Assembly: GCA_017521925.1 (NCBI GenBank)
Contig: JAFXBG010000001.1
Location: 1 to 64,000, forward strand
Length of the DNA: 64,000 nucleotides
Reading direction: 5' to 3'
Source of the DNA: Clostridia bacterium
GTDB taxonomy: Bacteria > Bacillota > Clostridia > Oscillospirales > Acutalibacteraceae
Positions 1 through 10,023 of this stretch are shown piece after piece. Positions within the stretch are counted from its first letter, which is position 1. The number at the start of each line of letters is the position of its first letter. The notes below the pieces were generated by a model. That model saw only the letters and a program-made list of their open reading frames with translations, made no database searches and was not told the origin of the DNA. The position numbers were made by a program, and so were the translations under genes.

Positions 1-1535
<1,535 letters not shown>

Positions 1536-1541
1536 TTACCA

Positions 1542-1570
1542 TTGACTTTTTATTGGTTTTTATGTAAACT
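1542..1570 (+). promoter_or_regulatory. possible promoter for the CorC-like gene
   Basis: TTGACT (1542-1547), 17 bases, TAAACT (1565-1570). The -10 has two mismatches. A short inverted pair, GTGAGG and CCTCAC (about 1578-1605), follows in the leader. Weak prediction. Confidence 0.35.
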
Positions 1571-1633
1571 TATGGAGGTGAGGGAGATTTTCTGTATTGA
1601 CCTCACAATTTTAAACCGAAAGGGTTGAACAAA

Positions 1634-2503
1634 ATGCCTGAAGATTCAGGTAGTAAAGTTAAAGATACCAAAAAGCGTGAAGGGCTTCTGTCAAAATTCT
1701 TCAAGGGCAAAAGTCACGAGGAAATCGTGCAGGAGGCAGAGGAGGAAATCCTTTCCTTAGTTGAAGAAGGTCAGGAAAAAGGCGTAATCGGTGATTCCAC
1801 CAAAAACATCATCGAAAATGTTTTTGACTTTGACGATACCACAGCCTCCGAAATTATGACCCACCGCACCGAAATGACGGCTATCGAGGACACCGCCGAG
1901 CTTTCTGAAGTGGTAGATACCGCAATCGAAAGCGGATATTCCCGAATTCCTGTTTATAAAGGCGACATTGACACCATAAAAGGTGTGCTATACGTAAAGG
2001 ACCTGCTTCCCTTTGTTGGCGCCAAGGTTGAGGGCTTTAAGCTTTCTAAAATAATCCGTGACGTTATGTTTGTTCCAAAAACCAAGAATTGCTCTGAACT
2101 TTTTACGGAAATGACCAAACGAAGAGTTCAGATGGCAATAGTTGTTGACGAATACGGCGGCACCGAGGGTCTTATTACCCTTGAAGATTTAATCGAGGAT
2201 ATTTTAGGCAATATCCGCGACGAATACGACAACGAAGAAGATGAGGTAAAAAAGATTTCTGATAACCGTTTTACCGTAGAAGGCAGTGCCTCTATCGAAG
2301 ATATAGCAAAGGAGCTTGAGTTAACTCTTCCTGAAACTGACTGCGACACCGTTGCAGGCTTTGTTCTGGAAAACTTAGGCAGGATTCCCGACGACGGTGA
2401 AACCCCTGAAGTAGACGTAAACAATGTAACCTTCAAAATCGACAAAATCGAGGAAAGACGTATCCTTTCAGTTACAATCGAAAAACATATCAGCGAAGAA
2501 TAA
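1634..2503 (+). CDS. CorC/HlyC-type CBS-domain protein without the membrane domain
   Basis: A 289-residue soluble protein. After a short charged N-terminus come two CBS domains (about residues 65-195, including the ITLEDLIEDILGNIRDEYD segment that usually ends the CBS pair) and a C-terminal CorC/HlyC transporter-associated domain (about 205-285). Family members with a DUF21/CNNM membrane domain are linked to magnesium and cobalt handling. This one lacks that domain, like E. coli CorC of nearly the same length, so it is more likely a cytoplasmic partner or nucleotide sensor than a transporter. The ATG at 1634 is chosen because GAAAGGG (1618-1624) sits 9 bases upstream; the TTG at 1625 abuts that site. 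It is a single gene followed by a terminator. Substrate is unknown. Confidence 0.8.
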   Translation: MPEDSGSKVKDTKKREGLLSKFFKGKSHEEIVQEAEEEILSLVEEGQEKGVIGDSTKNIIENVFDFDDTTASEIMTHRTEMTAIEDTAELSEVVDTAIESGYSRIPVYKGDIDTIKGVLYVKDLLPFVGAKVEGFKLSKIIRDVMFVPKTKNCSELFTEMTKRRVQMAIVVDEYGGTEGLITLEDLIEDILGNIRDEYDNEEDEVKKISDNRFTVEGSASIEDIAKELELTLPETDCDTVAGFVLENLGRIPDDGETPEVDVNNVTFKIDKIEERRILSVTIEKHISEE

Positions 2504-2507
2504 AGAT

Positions 2508-2540
2508 AGCCACCTCTTAATTGAGGTGGCTGTTTTCGTT
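2508..2540 (+). terminator. intrinsic terminator after the CorC-like gene
   Basis: Stem AGCCACCTC (2508-2516) with GAGGTGGCT (2523-2531), loop TTAATT, followed by GTTTTCGTTT. It lies between convergent genes and may also serve the minus-strand acetyltransferase. Confidence 0.8.
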
Positions 2541-3130
2541 TAAAATTTCATTTTTTTAAAATAATACTGTTTATCTTCATCGGTGATTTCACGCAAAACT
2601 CTGCAAGGGTTGCCAACTGCCACCACCATAGGCGGGATATCCTTGGTAACAACACTGCCTGAGCCAATAACCGAGCCTGCACCGATAGTAACACCGGGGT
2701 TTACAATTACCCCTGCACCAATCCACACATCACTGCCGATTTTTACAGGTGCGGCATACTCTGCAACTGTACGCATCTGAGGGTGAATGGGGTGGCCTGC
2801 GGCAGAAATTGTAACATTAGGTGCAATAAGCACGTTGTCGCCGATTTCTACTTTGTTGCAGTCAAGAACTGTCAGGTTAAAGTTTGCATAAAAATTTTCG
2901 CCAACGTGGATGTTATAGCCGTAATCGCAATGAAAAGGCGGTTCCATATAGGCGTTTTTACCTCTTGAACCAAAGATTTTGGTTATAAGCTCATTTCGCT
3001 TTTCACGCTCAGAGGGTCTTGTGTTATTAAAGTCGAACACCAGCTCACGTACTCGTGCTTTTTCTTCTTCAAGCTCTTCGTCCCAACCAACATAGGGAAG
3101 GGTGTTAAGCATTTTTTCCTTTTCGGTCAT
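2540..3130 (-). CDS. maltose/galactoside-type sugar O-acetyltransferase (hexapeptide repeat)
   Basis: A 196-residue left-handed beta-helix acyltransferase of the LacA/Maa group, which moves acetyl from acetyl-CoA to a sugar hydroxyl. Residues 1-60 form the alpha-helical Mac domain (LPYVGWDEELEEEKARVREL). Hexapeptide repeats fill about 70-180 (VEIGDNVLIAPNVTIS, VWIGAGVIVNPGVTIGAGSV). The catalytic histidine is the one in SAAGHPIHP. Length is normal for the family. The ATG at 3130 follows GAGG about 10 bases upstream. The gene starts three bases after the CpXC gene ends, so the two are cotranscribed. The acceptor sugar cannot be told from sequence. Confidence 0.88.
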   Translation of the reverse strand: MTEKEKMLNTLPYVGWDEELEEEKARVRELVFDFNNTRPSEREKRNELITKIFGSRGKNAYMEPPFHCDYGYNIHVGENFYANFNLTVLDCNKVEIGDNVLIAPNVTISAAGHPIHPQMRTVAEYAAPVKIGSDVWIGAGVIVNPGVTIGAGSVIGSGSVVTKDIPPMVVAVGNPCRVLREITDEDKQYYFKKMKF

Positions 3131-3133
3131 ATC

Positions 3134-3826
3134 TTATTCCTCGTCTGCGGATTTGCCCAACTGCTTCATTCTCTTATATCTGTAAAGCACGTTTTCTGCC
3201 CATTCGCGGTCAATTTTAATAAAACCGCTGATTTTCTTGTCTTTTATTGCAAGCTCAGAAACAATACCCACAGATTTGCCGTAAATCTCAAGACGTGCCG
3301 ACTGAACGTAAGGCTCACGCTCTTTGCCTACAAAAAAGGTAAAGCCCATTGTGTTCTGCTCACGGTCATACATAGAAAGGTAACCTTCCTCAACGTGCTT
3401 TACGCCGTACTTTTTGGCTACAATCTCGCTTATTACAAGCTTTGTAATTTCCACCGCCATATCGTCAAGACCCGACTCGAAAATAAAAACTTTTTCCTTA
3501 AAAACATTAAAGTCGGGAGCTAAACGCTTTCTGATACCCTTGAGCTTTTCATACTTCTGCTCAAGCTCTACATCCTCAAGCTGAAAACGGTCAGCCTCAG
3601 GAATAAGGTAAACCATAAAGCGGTTTTTCATATCGTTATATAAAAGGGGATAGGTCAGCCTTGCCTCGTATCCGCAGGCAGAGCATCTCCATTTTAAAAG
3701 CTTTTCGTCTAAAATATCGCCACGTAGGGTAGGCTCGTTAGTGGCGTTAATGCTCATAAAAAGCTTTGCGTCTGTTGTTTCACTGCACTTAGGGCAGGCG
3801 ATTTTCTTGACAACTACATTTGCCAT
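3134..3826 (-). CDS. CpXC-domain zinc-ribbon protein
   Basis: A 230-residue cytoplasmic protein. The N-terminus (about residues 8-95) matches the CpXC domain: CPKCSETTDA, a short-repeat core and WRCSACGYEARLTYPLLYND, giving two Cys pairs that should bind one zinc. The rest (about 95-230) is a mixed alpha/beta region with no motif I recognise. Function of the family is unknown. The start is ATG 3826, with AAGGAG (3841-3836) nine bases away; an ATG six bases earlier is only three bases from that site, and a longer reading to 3874 has no ribosome site. First gene of a two-gene unit with the acetyltransferase, with a likely promoter at 3865-3893. Confidence 0.72.
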   Translation of the reverse strand: MANVVVKKIACPKCSETTDAKLFMSINATNEPTLRGDILDEKLLKWRCSACGYEARLTYPLLYNDMKNRFMVYLIPEADRFQLEDVELEQKYEKLKGIRKRLAPDFNVFKEKVFIFESGLDDMAVEITKLVISEIVAKKYGVKHVEEGYLSMYDREQNTMGFTFFVGKEREPYVQSARLEIYGKSVGIVSELAIKDKKISGFIKIDREWAENVLYRYKRMKQLGKSADEE

Positions 3827-3864
3827 ATTCATATACTCCTTAGAAAAACTATGTATACCTGTTA

Positions 3865-3893
3865 AGTATAACATAAAAATTTACTTAAACCAA
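3865..3893 (-). promoter_or_regulatory. sigma-A type promoter for the CpXC/acetyltransferase pair
   Basis: Minus strand: TTGGTT (3893-3888), 17 bases, TATACT (3870-3865). It lies about 40 bases upstream of the CpXC start. The position of the -10 also argues against any start upstream of about 3855. Confidence 0.5.
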
Positions 3894-3912
3894 GAGGGCG
3901 ACAAAATTTTTA

Positions 3913-3941
3913 TTGATTTTACAGTAAAATAGTGAGATAAT
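3913..3941 (+). promoter_or_regulatory. sigma-A type promoter for the LEA-like gene
   Basis: TTGATT (3913-3918), 17 bases, GATAAT (3936-3941), 43 bases before the ATG at 3985. Prediction only. Confidence 0.45.
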
Positions 3942-3984
3942 ATAAGAGTAAACCAAAATTCAAATCCATAAAAGGAGTTTAACT

Positions 3985-4689
3985 ATGCTTAATACATGCA
4001 AAGATATGTTCTTTTTAATGATGGAAGCCGCTGAGGAAGGCCTTGAGAAAGCCAGAATCAAGGCTCAGCAAAACCGCATCCGTGAAATTATCCGCATTGA
4101 CGAAAAAGAGCTTGAATCAGTTTATGCCACAATCGGCAGAATCGATGTGCTTGGCAAAGACAAGGATAAACGCGAGGACTACATCGCCGAGGCAAAACGT
4201 ATTGAAGCAAGAATTTTAAGAGCCGAAGTTCGCCTCCAGATGCTTAAAAATGCCGCTTCTGTTGACGAATGTACCAGGGCTTTTGAAGAAAAGCTTATGG
4301 ATACAGCAGAAAATGTTAAGAAAGCCACTGCCGAAAAGGCAAAGGACTTAAAAGAAATAGCAAAAGTTAAGAGCAACGACCTTAAGGAGAAAATCAAGGA
4401 TGCATCCGCAGACCTGACTGCAAAGGCTGAGGACCTGACCATTAAGGCAAAGGACAAAGCCGCCGACCTTTCTATAAAGGCTAAGGACAAGGGCAACGAG
4501 CTTAAAACAAAGGCTAAAGATAAAACCGCAGATATCAAGGAAAAGCTTCCAAAATCCGCTCCAAAAGAAGCCGCCGAGGGCTTAAAGGCAGATGAAAATG
4601 TGCTCCAGAACGTTGACGACATCTTAAAGCGTATTGAAGACACCATAAACTCTGTAGATGAAGAATCTGCCGACGAATTCAAGTTTTAA
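3985..4689 (+). CDS. lysine/alanine-rich coiled protein with LEA-like 11-residue repeats
   Basis: A 234-residue, highly charged, all-helical protein without signal peptide. Residues 1-105 look like a coiled coil (EEGLEKARIKAQQNRIREII, ERIEARILRAEVRLQMLKNA type sequence). Residues about 110-195 carry tandem 11-residue units of the pattern KDKAADLSIKA, KDKGNELKTKA, KDKTADIKEKL, typical of group 3 late-embryogenesis-abundant and apolipoprotein-like amphipathic helices. The C-terminus is acidic. Proteins of this class are mostly disordered in solution and fold on membranes or during drying; that role here is inference. The ATG at 3985 follows AAAGGAG. Single gene with its own promoter and a 14-bp terminator. 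I recognise no specific family. Confidence 0.72.
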   Translation: MLNTCKDMFFLMMEAAEEGLEKARIKAQQNRIREIIRIDEKELESVYATIGRIDVLGKDKDKREDYIAEAKRIEARILRAEVRLQMLKNAASVDECTRAFEEKLMDTAENVKKATAEKAKDLKEIAKVKSNDLKEKIKDASADLTAKAEDLTIKAKDKAADLSIKAKDKGNELKTKAKDKTADIKEKLPKSAPKEAAEGLKADENVLQNVDDILKRIEDTINSVDEESADEFKF

Positions 4690-4692
4690 TAA

Positions 4693-4738
4693 AACAGCCA
4701 CAGAAATCCGTTGAGGTTTCTGTGGCTGTTCTTTTTTT
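4693..4738. terminator. bidirectional intrinsic terminator
   Basis: A 14-bp perfect stem, 4693-4706 with 4717-4730, loop of 10, followed by CTTTTTTTAT on plus and TTTTATT on minus. It separates the convergent LEA-like and PAP2 genes. Confidence 0.88.
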
Positions 4739-4739
4739 A

Positions 4740-5297
4740 TTATCCAAGTATAGGTTGAAGCACGGGTATCGTTCTTACTAAATCTGTAACAATTTTTGAA
4801 AGCACACCGCAAACTGTGCCTACAACAACTCCGCCGCATACATCAGAAAAATAGTGAACTCTTAAGTATATTCTGGAGAATGAGATAAGGCTTGCAATAA
4901 CAAGTGCAGGCAACCAGATTATAAATGTGCAGTTAAACATAAGACCAACCGCTACAGACACGCTTGTACCTGTGTGGCCGGATGGAAATGATGAATGCTT
5001 AGGTGAGCGGATAATAAGCTCGTCCTGGCTCAGAAGCTCAGAAGGTCTTGTTCTGCCCACAATATTTTTAATCAGCACTTCGCCAATCATAAGTCCCAAA
5101 AACATTGACATAAGAATGTTAAGACCTACATAACGATAGTTTTTGCTTATAAAAAACGGTACCGAAAGTATCCACCAAAAAACACCTGCATTACCCATCA
5201 TAGTAATAAGGTGAACTATTATATTGTTGGTTCTTGAGTGTAAGGCTGTAACAGTGTTAAGCACGTGCTTGTCAGCCCTTGCAAACAATTTTTTCAC
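4740..5297 (-). CDS. PAP2-family membrane phosphatase
   Basis: A 185-residue integral membrane protein with about five helices. All three PAP2 signature blocks are visible: KNIVGRTRP, PSGH (SSFPSGHTG) and SRIYLRVHYFSD, holding the catalytic His pair and Asp of the phosphatidic acid phosphatase type 2 superfamily. Likely substrates are undecaprenyl pyrophosphate or a phosphatidyl phosphate, hydrolysed at the outer face of the membrane; the sequence does not decide between them. It starts 14 bases after rpe ends and is probably cotranscribed with rpe. Length fits the small bacterial BcrC/YodM type. Confidence 0.87.
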   Translation of the reverse strand: MKKLFARADKHVLNTVTALHSRTNNIIVHLITMMGNAGVFWWILSVPFFISKNYRYVGLNILMSMFLGLMIGEVLIKNIVGRTRPSELLSQDELIIRSPKHSSFPSGHTGTSVSVAVGLMFNCTFIIWLPALVIASLISFSRIYLRVHYFSDVCGGVVVGTVCGVLSKIVTDLVRTIPVLQPILG

Positions 5298-5310
5298 TTA
5301 ATATCCCTCT

Positions 5311-5964
5311 TTACACTTCACAAAGAGCCTTAAGCTCCTTGATTTTCTCTTCTGCGTTCTCTGCCTTGAATACAGCTGTACCTGCTACCGCAACATCAAC
5401 GCCTGCCTTTGCAGCTATAGCAATAGTGTTGTCGGCAATTCCGCCGTCAGCTTCAATCAGGAAATCAAGAGCAAGCTCATCACGCTTTGCTTTAAGAGCT
5501 TCTACCTTTGGCATCATATCCGCCATAAAGCTCTGACCACCAAAACCGGGCTCAACTGTCATAACAAGCACCATATAAAGGTCAGAAAGATAAGGAAACA
5601 CAGTTTCTACAGGTGTGTTGGGTTTAATAACCAAACCCGGCTTAACATTTCTTGATTTGATTTTTGCGATGGTTTCTTTTATATCAGAATCGCTTTCAAC
5701 GTGGAAAGTAATGATGTCAGCACCTGCGTCGGCAAAATCGTCGATATACTTAAGAGGCTCTGAAATCATAAGATGAACGTCAAAAGGCTTTTGAGAATAT
5801 TTTCTTACAAATTTAATTACAGGTGCACCAAAGGTAAGGTTAGGTACAAAATGTGCATCCATAATATCAAGATGCATAAAATCAGCACCTGCCTTGTCCA
5901 TACGGGCGATTTCCTCGCCGAAACGGGCAAAATCACAGGATAAAAGGGATGGAGCTATAAGCAT
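5311..5964 (-). CDS. rpe: ribulose-phosphate 3-epimerase
   Basis: 217 residues, the usual length. It interconverts ribulose 5-phosphate and xylulose 5-phosphate in the pentose phosphate pathway. The (beta/alpha)8 signatures are clear: APSLLSCDFARFGEEI at the N-terminus, HLDIMDAHFVPNLTFG with metal-binding His and Asp, HLMISEP, VEPGFGGQSFM for the phosphate loop, and LIEADGGI with the catalytic Asp. Only 12 bases separate it from the end of the upstream pseudo-P-type ATPase gene. ATG follows AAGGAGG. Confidence 0.96.
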   Translation of the reverse strand: MLIAPSLLSCDFARFGEEIARMDKAGADFMHLDIMDAHFVPNLTFGAPVIKFVRKYSQKPFDVHLMISEPLKYIDDFADAGADIITFHVESDSDIKETIAKIKSRNVKPGLVIKPNTPVETVFPYLSDLYMVLVMTVEPGFGGQSFMADMMPKVEALKAKRDELALDFLIEADGGIADNTIAIAAKAGVDVAVAGTAVFKAENAEEKIKELKALCEV

Positions 5965-5976
5965 ATTTTTACCTCC

Positions 5977-8544
5977 TTAAGACTTTTGAATAAGGGGAGC
6001 AACAACCGCCGCAACACCCCAGAAAATAACGTAAAGTAAAATTTTAACAGCACCAAGTGAGTGAACTCCTGCACAAAGTACAATGGCGGCAGTAATAAGC
6101 ACACCTAAAATAAGACCGATAAGCTGAATAACAACGGTAAGAGAAATGTTACTCTTCATTCTTACACAGCCTGAAATTGCTCTGAGGAAAGGCAGGAAAG
6201 AACCTCTTGTTGCAAGATAAGCACGGGAAGAGTCCTCTTTCTGAGAAGAAACCTCCTTACAAACATTACCAAGACCTGTCGAAAGCACCTTGACGCTTCT
6301 GAAGAAAATACCGAAATCCTCAGCAATTTTCTCTGATGTAATGTTGGGGTCAGATGTTCGCACTAACATATTGATGCCGTTTGCCTCAGCACGCTGAAGC
6401 TCCTCGGCAATTCTTAAAGTAGAGCTGTAGGTAGTAACAAACATAGCCACAGCCTTGCTGCCCTTTGCAAAGTAGGTTTTCTGTCTGCCTTCTTTTACAT
6501 ACTGCTCCTCACCGCTTAATGCAGGTGCAGTTACACCGAATTTTTCCAGAAGCTTGGCAGTACCTATAAGGTGTCTTTCGCCGTTTACAAAGCCTACTAA
6601 ACCAAGCTTGTCCTCATACATAACGCTTTCAACCTTAGGTAGCTTTCCGCCGTTGTTGTCAACAACATTGTCAAACACAGAAGCAAGGGGAGAACCTGCT
6701 TCCTTAAGCACTGCTGCACAGGAAAGGAAGCTTTCGGTAATTCTGTAATTGTCAAAGGCTTTTACACCGTTAAGAGTAATACTGCCTGCAGGGTAAAGGT
6801 CTGTAGCGTCAACCATAACCGCCTTTGTGTCGCAGAACTGACGAACAGAGGGGTAGCCTGCAATCATTGCATTTCGTGCCAGCACCTCACTGCAAAGCTT
6901 ACGCATGGGAAGGTTTACTGCCAACAGGTTTGCCACAGGCACGCTTACAGCCGTCATAACTGCCAGAGCTGAAAAAGCACCGAAAATATCGCCTCGTGAG
7001 ATTATTCCGTAAAGAATACTTACAAAAAGCGAACATAAAATTGCCACAGGAGCAACCTTACCCGACATATCTTCAGAAGGGTCGGGGGAATAAGAAATTT
7101 TAAGATAATCTGAAAGGAAGTCGCTTTCTACCTGATAAGCCACAATAGGCTTGCCAATAGTGCCGCTTGTAAGCTTTTTGGCGATATCCTCGTTTACGTA
7201 TATTTTGCCCGAATATGTAGGAGCTTTTTGTGTTATAAATTTGAAATTATCCTTGACACGAAGCACCATAAACAGCTTGCCCACGCAGTTTACAAGCAAA
7301 AGCAGTGCCACAACAACTGCATAAAGGTGCATATTGCCCTTTGCAAACTGAGTTGATGTAAATATGGAAATACCGCCCTGAATAACACCTGCAATTGATG
7401 CTATTGCCACGCCTGTGTCAGAATTTCCCTTGAACTTTTTAAGGGGAGCAAGTCCGTTTAAGATTGCTACTCTGCAAATCCAGCAACCGCTTAAAAGAAG
7501 CAATGTGCTTATTAGAGAGATTACAATACATACCGCATCGGTAAAATTCTTGCCGATTACAATATTTACAATAGAAAGGCCTAACAAAAGTACAGTGATA
7601 ACACCCATAAACACAGAATTCAGGAACATTTTGCGGATGTTAAGGTTGATTTCCTGCATAATTGAAGCTGTGTCCTGACGGCTTTTGTAATCCTCAATCT
7701 GCACGGTTTTATCACGGAAATCATCGTTGTCGTCTTCACTTGATGAAAAGAAACCTGCAACCCTGCCCATAAAATTGTCGGCAACTGCTTTAGGTGTTTT
7801 CTCTTCTTCTTCTATTTTTTCTTCCTCAGGCTTTACCATCTGAGAAATTACAGGGTTGGGGGATGCAATGTATTTCTTATACTCGTTTTCAACAACTGCT
7901 GAGAACTTGCCTGCTCTTACGTGAACTTTTTCTACCTTGCTTTCGTGCTGGTATACCGGCACACGTGAAACAATGGTCTGAGCAGATGACACAGGCTTTG
8001 CCTTGCCAAAAAGCTTTTCAAATTCGCTTTCTGTTTTCCGGGGTTCCTCTTTTTCCTCTGTTTTGTCTGCTTCAGTATCTGCAGAGGGCTCTTCCTGAGG
8101 CTCCTCAGGCTCTGAATCTATGTCAATATCAATGGTATCGATATCCTGAATCTGAACAGGCTTAACGTTGAAGTTATCAACATTTTCTACAATATCCTCT
8201 GAAATCTTTGTGCCTTCTTCGTACTCAGGGGTAAGGGTAACCGCTACCTCAGGCTCTTTTTCCTCTTCAGGTTCCTCAGTTACCTCTTCCTGAGGCTCAG
8301 CAGAAATTTCTTCCTCATCTTCGTCGTCCTCAATATCAAGGGGATTCTGATTTGTATATCTTACTTCCTTTGAGGTGTTTGAGTAAATTTCCTCCGCACC
8401 TGCAGTTGCACGGTTTCGCTTAACCTTGTTAAGCTTCATAGCCTCTTTTTCCATTTTCTCTTTCTCGGAAAGATAACGGGTTTCCTCGATAATGGAATCT
8501 ATCATATTGTCCTTTTTCTGTAATTCTTTTAATTCATCGCTCAT
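5977..8544 (-). CDS. large membrane protein resembling a catalytically degenerate P-type ATPase
   Basis: 855 residues. Residues 1-305 form an acidic, low-complexity cytoplasmic tail rich in Glu, Pro and Asp. Membrane segments begin near 306 and fall in three groups (about 306-365, 385-430, 505-550) plus a last pair (about 795-850). The middle looks like a P-type ATPase: SVPVANLLAVNLPM sits where CPxALxxATP is expected; VMVDATDLYPAG (Asp579) replaces the DKTGTLT phosphorylation motif; GERHLIGTAKLLEKFG resembles the nucleotide-binding domain; RIAEELQRAEANGINMLVRT with SDP (Asp732) replaces the TGD loop. No TGES and no GDGxND motif is present. Transport by phosphorylation therefore looks impossible, and a regulatory or scaffold role is inferred. 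Neighbours are rlmB and rpe. The homology itself is my reading of motif order. Confidence 0.6.
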   Translation of the reverse strand: MSDELKELQKKDNMIDSIIEETRYLSEKEKMEKEAMKLNKVKRNRATAGAEEIYSNTSKEVRYTNQNPLDIEDDEDEEEISAEPQEEVTEEPEEEKEPEVAVTLTPEYEEGTKISEDIVENVDNFNVKPVQIQDIDTIDIDIDSEPEEPQEEPSADTEADKTEEKEEPRKTESEFEKLFGKAKPVSSAQTIVSRVPVYQHESKVEKVHVRAGKFSAVVENEYKKYIASPNPVISQMVKPEEEKIEEEEKTPKAVADNFMGRVAGFFSSSEDDNDDFRDKTVQIEDYKSRQDTASIMQEINLNIRKMFLNSVFMGVITVLLLGLSIVNIVIGKNFTDAVCIVISLISTLLLLSGCWICRVAILNGLAPLKKFKGNSDTGVAIASIAGVIQGGISIFTSTQFAKGNMHLYAVVVALLLLVNCVGKLFMVLRVKDNFKFITQKAPTYSGKIYVNEDIAKKLTSGTIGKPIVAYQVESDFLSDYLKISYSPDPSEDMSGKVAPVAILCSLFVSILYGIISRGDIFGAFSALAVMTAVSVPVANLLAVNLPMRKLCSEVLARNAMIAGYPSVRQFCDTKAVMVDATDLYPAGSITLNGVKAFDNYRITESFLSCAAVLKEAGSPLASVFDNVVDNNGGKLPKVESVMYEDKLGLVGFVNGERHLIGTAKLLEKFGVTAPALSGEEQYVKEGRQKTYFAKGSKAVAMFVTTYSSTLRIAEELQRAEANGINMLVRTSDPNITSEKIAEDFGIFFRSVKVLSTGLGNVCKEVSSQKEDSSRAYLATRGSFLPFLRAISGCVRMKSNISLTVVIQLIGLILGVLITAAIVLCAGVHSLGAVKILLYVIFWGVAAVVAPLIQKS

Positions 8545-8575
8545 ATTTTCACTTCCGTTTCCTTAGTAAATCGGG

Positions 8576-9331
8576 TTATCTGCTGCCAGCAACAGCATAC
8601 ATAAGCACGCCTGCGGCAACTGAGGCGTTAAGGGAATTAAGCTTGCCCTTCATAGGCAAGGAAACAATAACGTCGCATTTTTCACGGACTAATCTGCCTA
8701 TACCTTTGCCCTCGTTACCTATAACAAGAGCAACTGCACCTGACAAATCACACTTTCTGTAATCTTCGCCGTTCATATCAGCACCGTAAACCCAGACGCC
8801 CTTTTCCTTTAATGTATCAAGCAAAGAGGGAATATTGGGAACTCTTACCACAGGCACATACTCCACCGCACCTGCACTTACCTTACCGACTGTAAAGGTA
8901 AGAGAAGCACTGCGACGGGAAGGAATAATTACACCGTGAGCACCTGAGCATTCGGCAGTACGTATAATTGCACCTAAATTATGAGGGTCCTCAATTTCAT
9001 CAAGTACGATAATAAAGGGAGCTTCTCCGCGTTCTTCTGCAAGAGCAAAAATATCGTCAAGCTCTTTATACTCGCAAACCGCAACCACTGCCGCAATACC
9101 CTGATGTGTACCGTGAGCACACATAAAATCAAGCTTTTTAGGGTCAACCTCTTTAATGCGGATTTTCTTTTCTCTTGCTTTTGCAAGTATGCCTGTAATG
9201 GCACCGCTCATATTACCCTTTGCAACCAGTACAGAGTCAATTGCCCTGCCGCTGCGGATAGCCTCAGAAACAGGATTTCTGCCGAAAATTATGTCATCTC
9301 GTTCTGCTCTTTCGTTTTTTACCTTTTCCAT
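8576..9331 (-). CDS. rlmB: SpoU/TrmH-family rRNA 2'-O-methyltransferase (RlmB-like)
   Basis: 251 residues. It transfers methyl from S-adenosylmethionine to a ribose 2'-OH, in RlmB of G2251 in 23S rRNA. A small substrate-binding domain (about 8-85, IIFGRNPVSEAIRSGRAIDS) precedes the knotted catalytic domain, whose three motifs are visible: LDEIEDPHNLGAIIRTAECSG with the catalytic Arg, VIGNEGKGI, and LPMKGKLNSLNASVAAGVLMY. The start at ATG 9331 follows GGAAAGGG; a longer frame to 9355 lacks a site. The exact target nucleotide is assigned from family resemblance only. Confidence 0.88.
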   Translation of the reverse strand: MEKVKNERAERDDIIFGRNPVSEAIRSGRAIDSVLVAKGNMSGAITGILAKAREKKIRIKEVDPKKLDFMCAHGTHQGIAAVVAVCEYKELDDIFALAEERGEAPFIIVLDEIEDPHNLGAIIRTAECSGAHGVIIPSRRSASLTFTVGKVSAGAVEYVPVVRVPNIPSLLDTLKEKGVWVYGADMNGEDYRKCDLSGAVALVIGNEGKGIGRLVREKCDVIVSLPMKGKLNSLNASVAAGVLMYAVAGSR

Positions 9332-9426
9332 ATATATTCCCTTTCCAATCGACATTCTTATACATAATAATCATACCACATTAAAGGCCGTTTGAAAACA
9401 GGAAATTTTAATTTTTTTATTTTTTA

Positions 9427-10017
9427 TCAAAGCAAATCCGTATTCTTAAGTCCGCTGAGGGCAAAAGCACCCATATCCATATTTTCAGGCACCACACCGT
9501 ACTCCCCTGTTATAACATCGCGGAAAAGCTCAGCCTCAGGCGGAAAGTATGTAAAACACAAAAGGCTCAATAATATAAGGAACAGAATCATAAGGGAAGT
9601 AAGAAAGTATTTTTCGATTTCTCTGTTGCCCTTATAAAGCCTGTAGGATACCAGAAAACCCAGAACAGACGCCAGAAATCCAATAAGCAAATCCACAATA
9701 AGCACGGGCTTTCTCAGGAAAAACGAGAAACCGTAATAGGCAACAGGTATAACTGTACCCTGAATAATTACGCCTGCGGTTTTTGCCGCAACAAACCGTT
9801 TGAACTCAGGCTTTGCCCACAAAAGCTCAATAAAACCGTAAAAAAGATAAGCTATGGTAAAAATTTTAATATGTTCCCATATACTTTCGTTAACCGCACC
9901 AAAAAGAGATGTAAGCACATTAGGGCTTAATCTGTAAATAAAATGCAAAATGCTTGCAATTATAAAAACAATTACAGGTCCTGCTATTTCTAAACGTAGC
10001 AATGTTTTTTTAGGCAT
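9427..10017 (-). CDS. polytopic membrane protein, DUF6512-like
   Basis: 196 residues with five or six predicted membrane helices and almost no soluble domain. The segment VNESIWEHIKIF after the first helix (about residue 40-52) is the feature I associate with DUF6512 membrane proteins of Clostridia; no function is known for them. ATG 10017 follows GGAGGTAATTTT and is chosen over a frame start at 10062. The ribosome site lies inside a near-perfect inverted repeat (10024-10059), suggesting translational control. Neighbouring small membrane protein 10087-10350 reads the same way. The family name is recalled, not searched. Confidence 0.6.
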   Translation of the reverse strand: MPKKTLLRLEIAGPVIVFIIASILHFIYRLSPNVLTSLFGAVNESIWEHIKIFTIAYLFYGFIELLWAKPEFKRFVAAKTAGVIIQGTVIPVAYYGFSFFLRKPVLIVDLLIGFLASVLGFLVSYRLYKGNREIEKYFLTSLMILFLILLSLLCFTYFPPEAELFRDVITGEYGVVPENMDMGAFALSGLKNTDLL

Positions 10018-10023
10018 AAAATT

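Noticed and set aside
7957..7972. Possible third parS, with ACGTGAAACA intact
   Set aside because: Only 12 of 16 bases match; the left half is degenerate and the match is explained by Val-Ser-Arg codons of the pseudo-ATPase.
8981..9367. Open frame of 128 codons on the plus strand
   Set aside because: It lies opposite rlmB, which has clear family motifs; no ribosome site and no recognisable protein.
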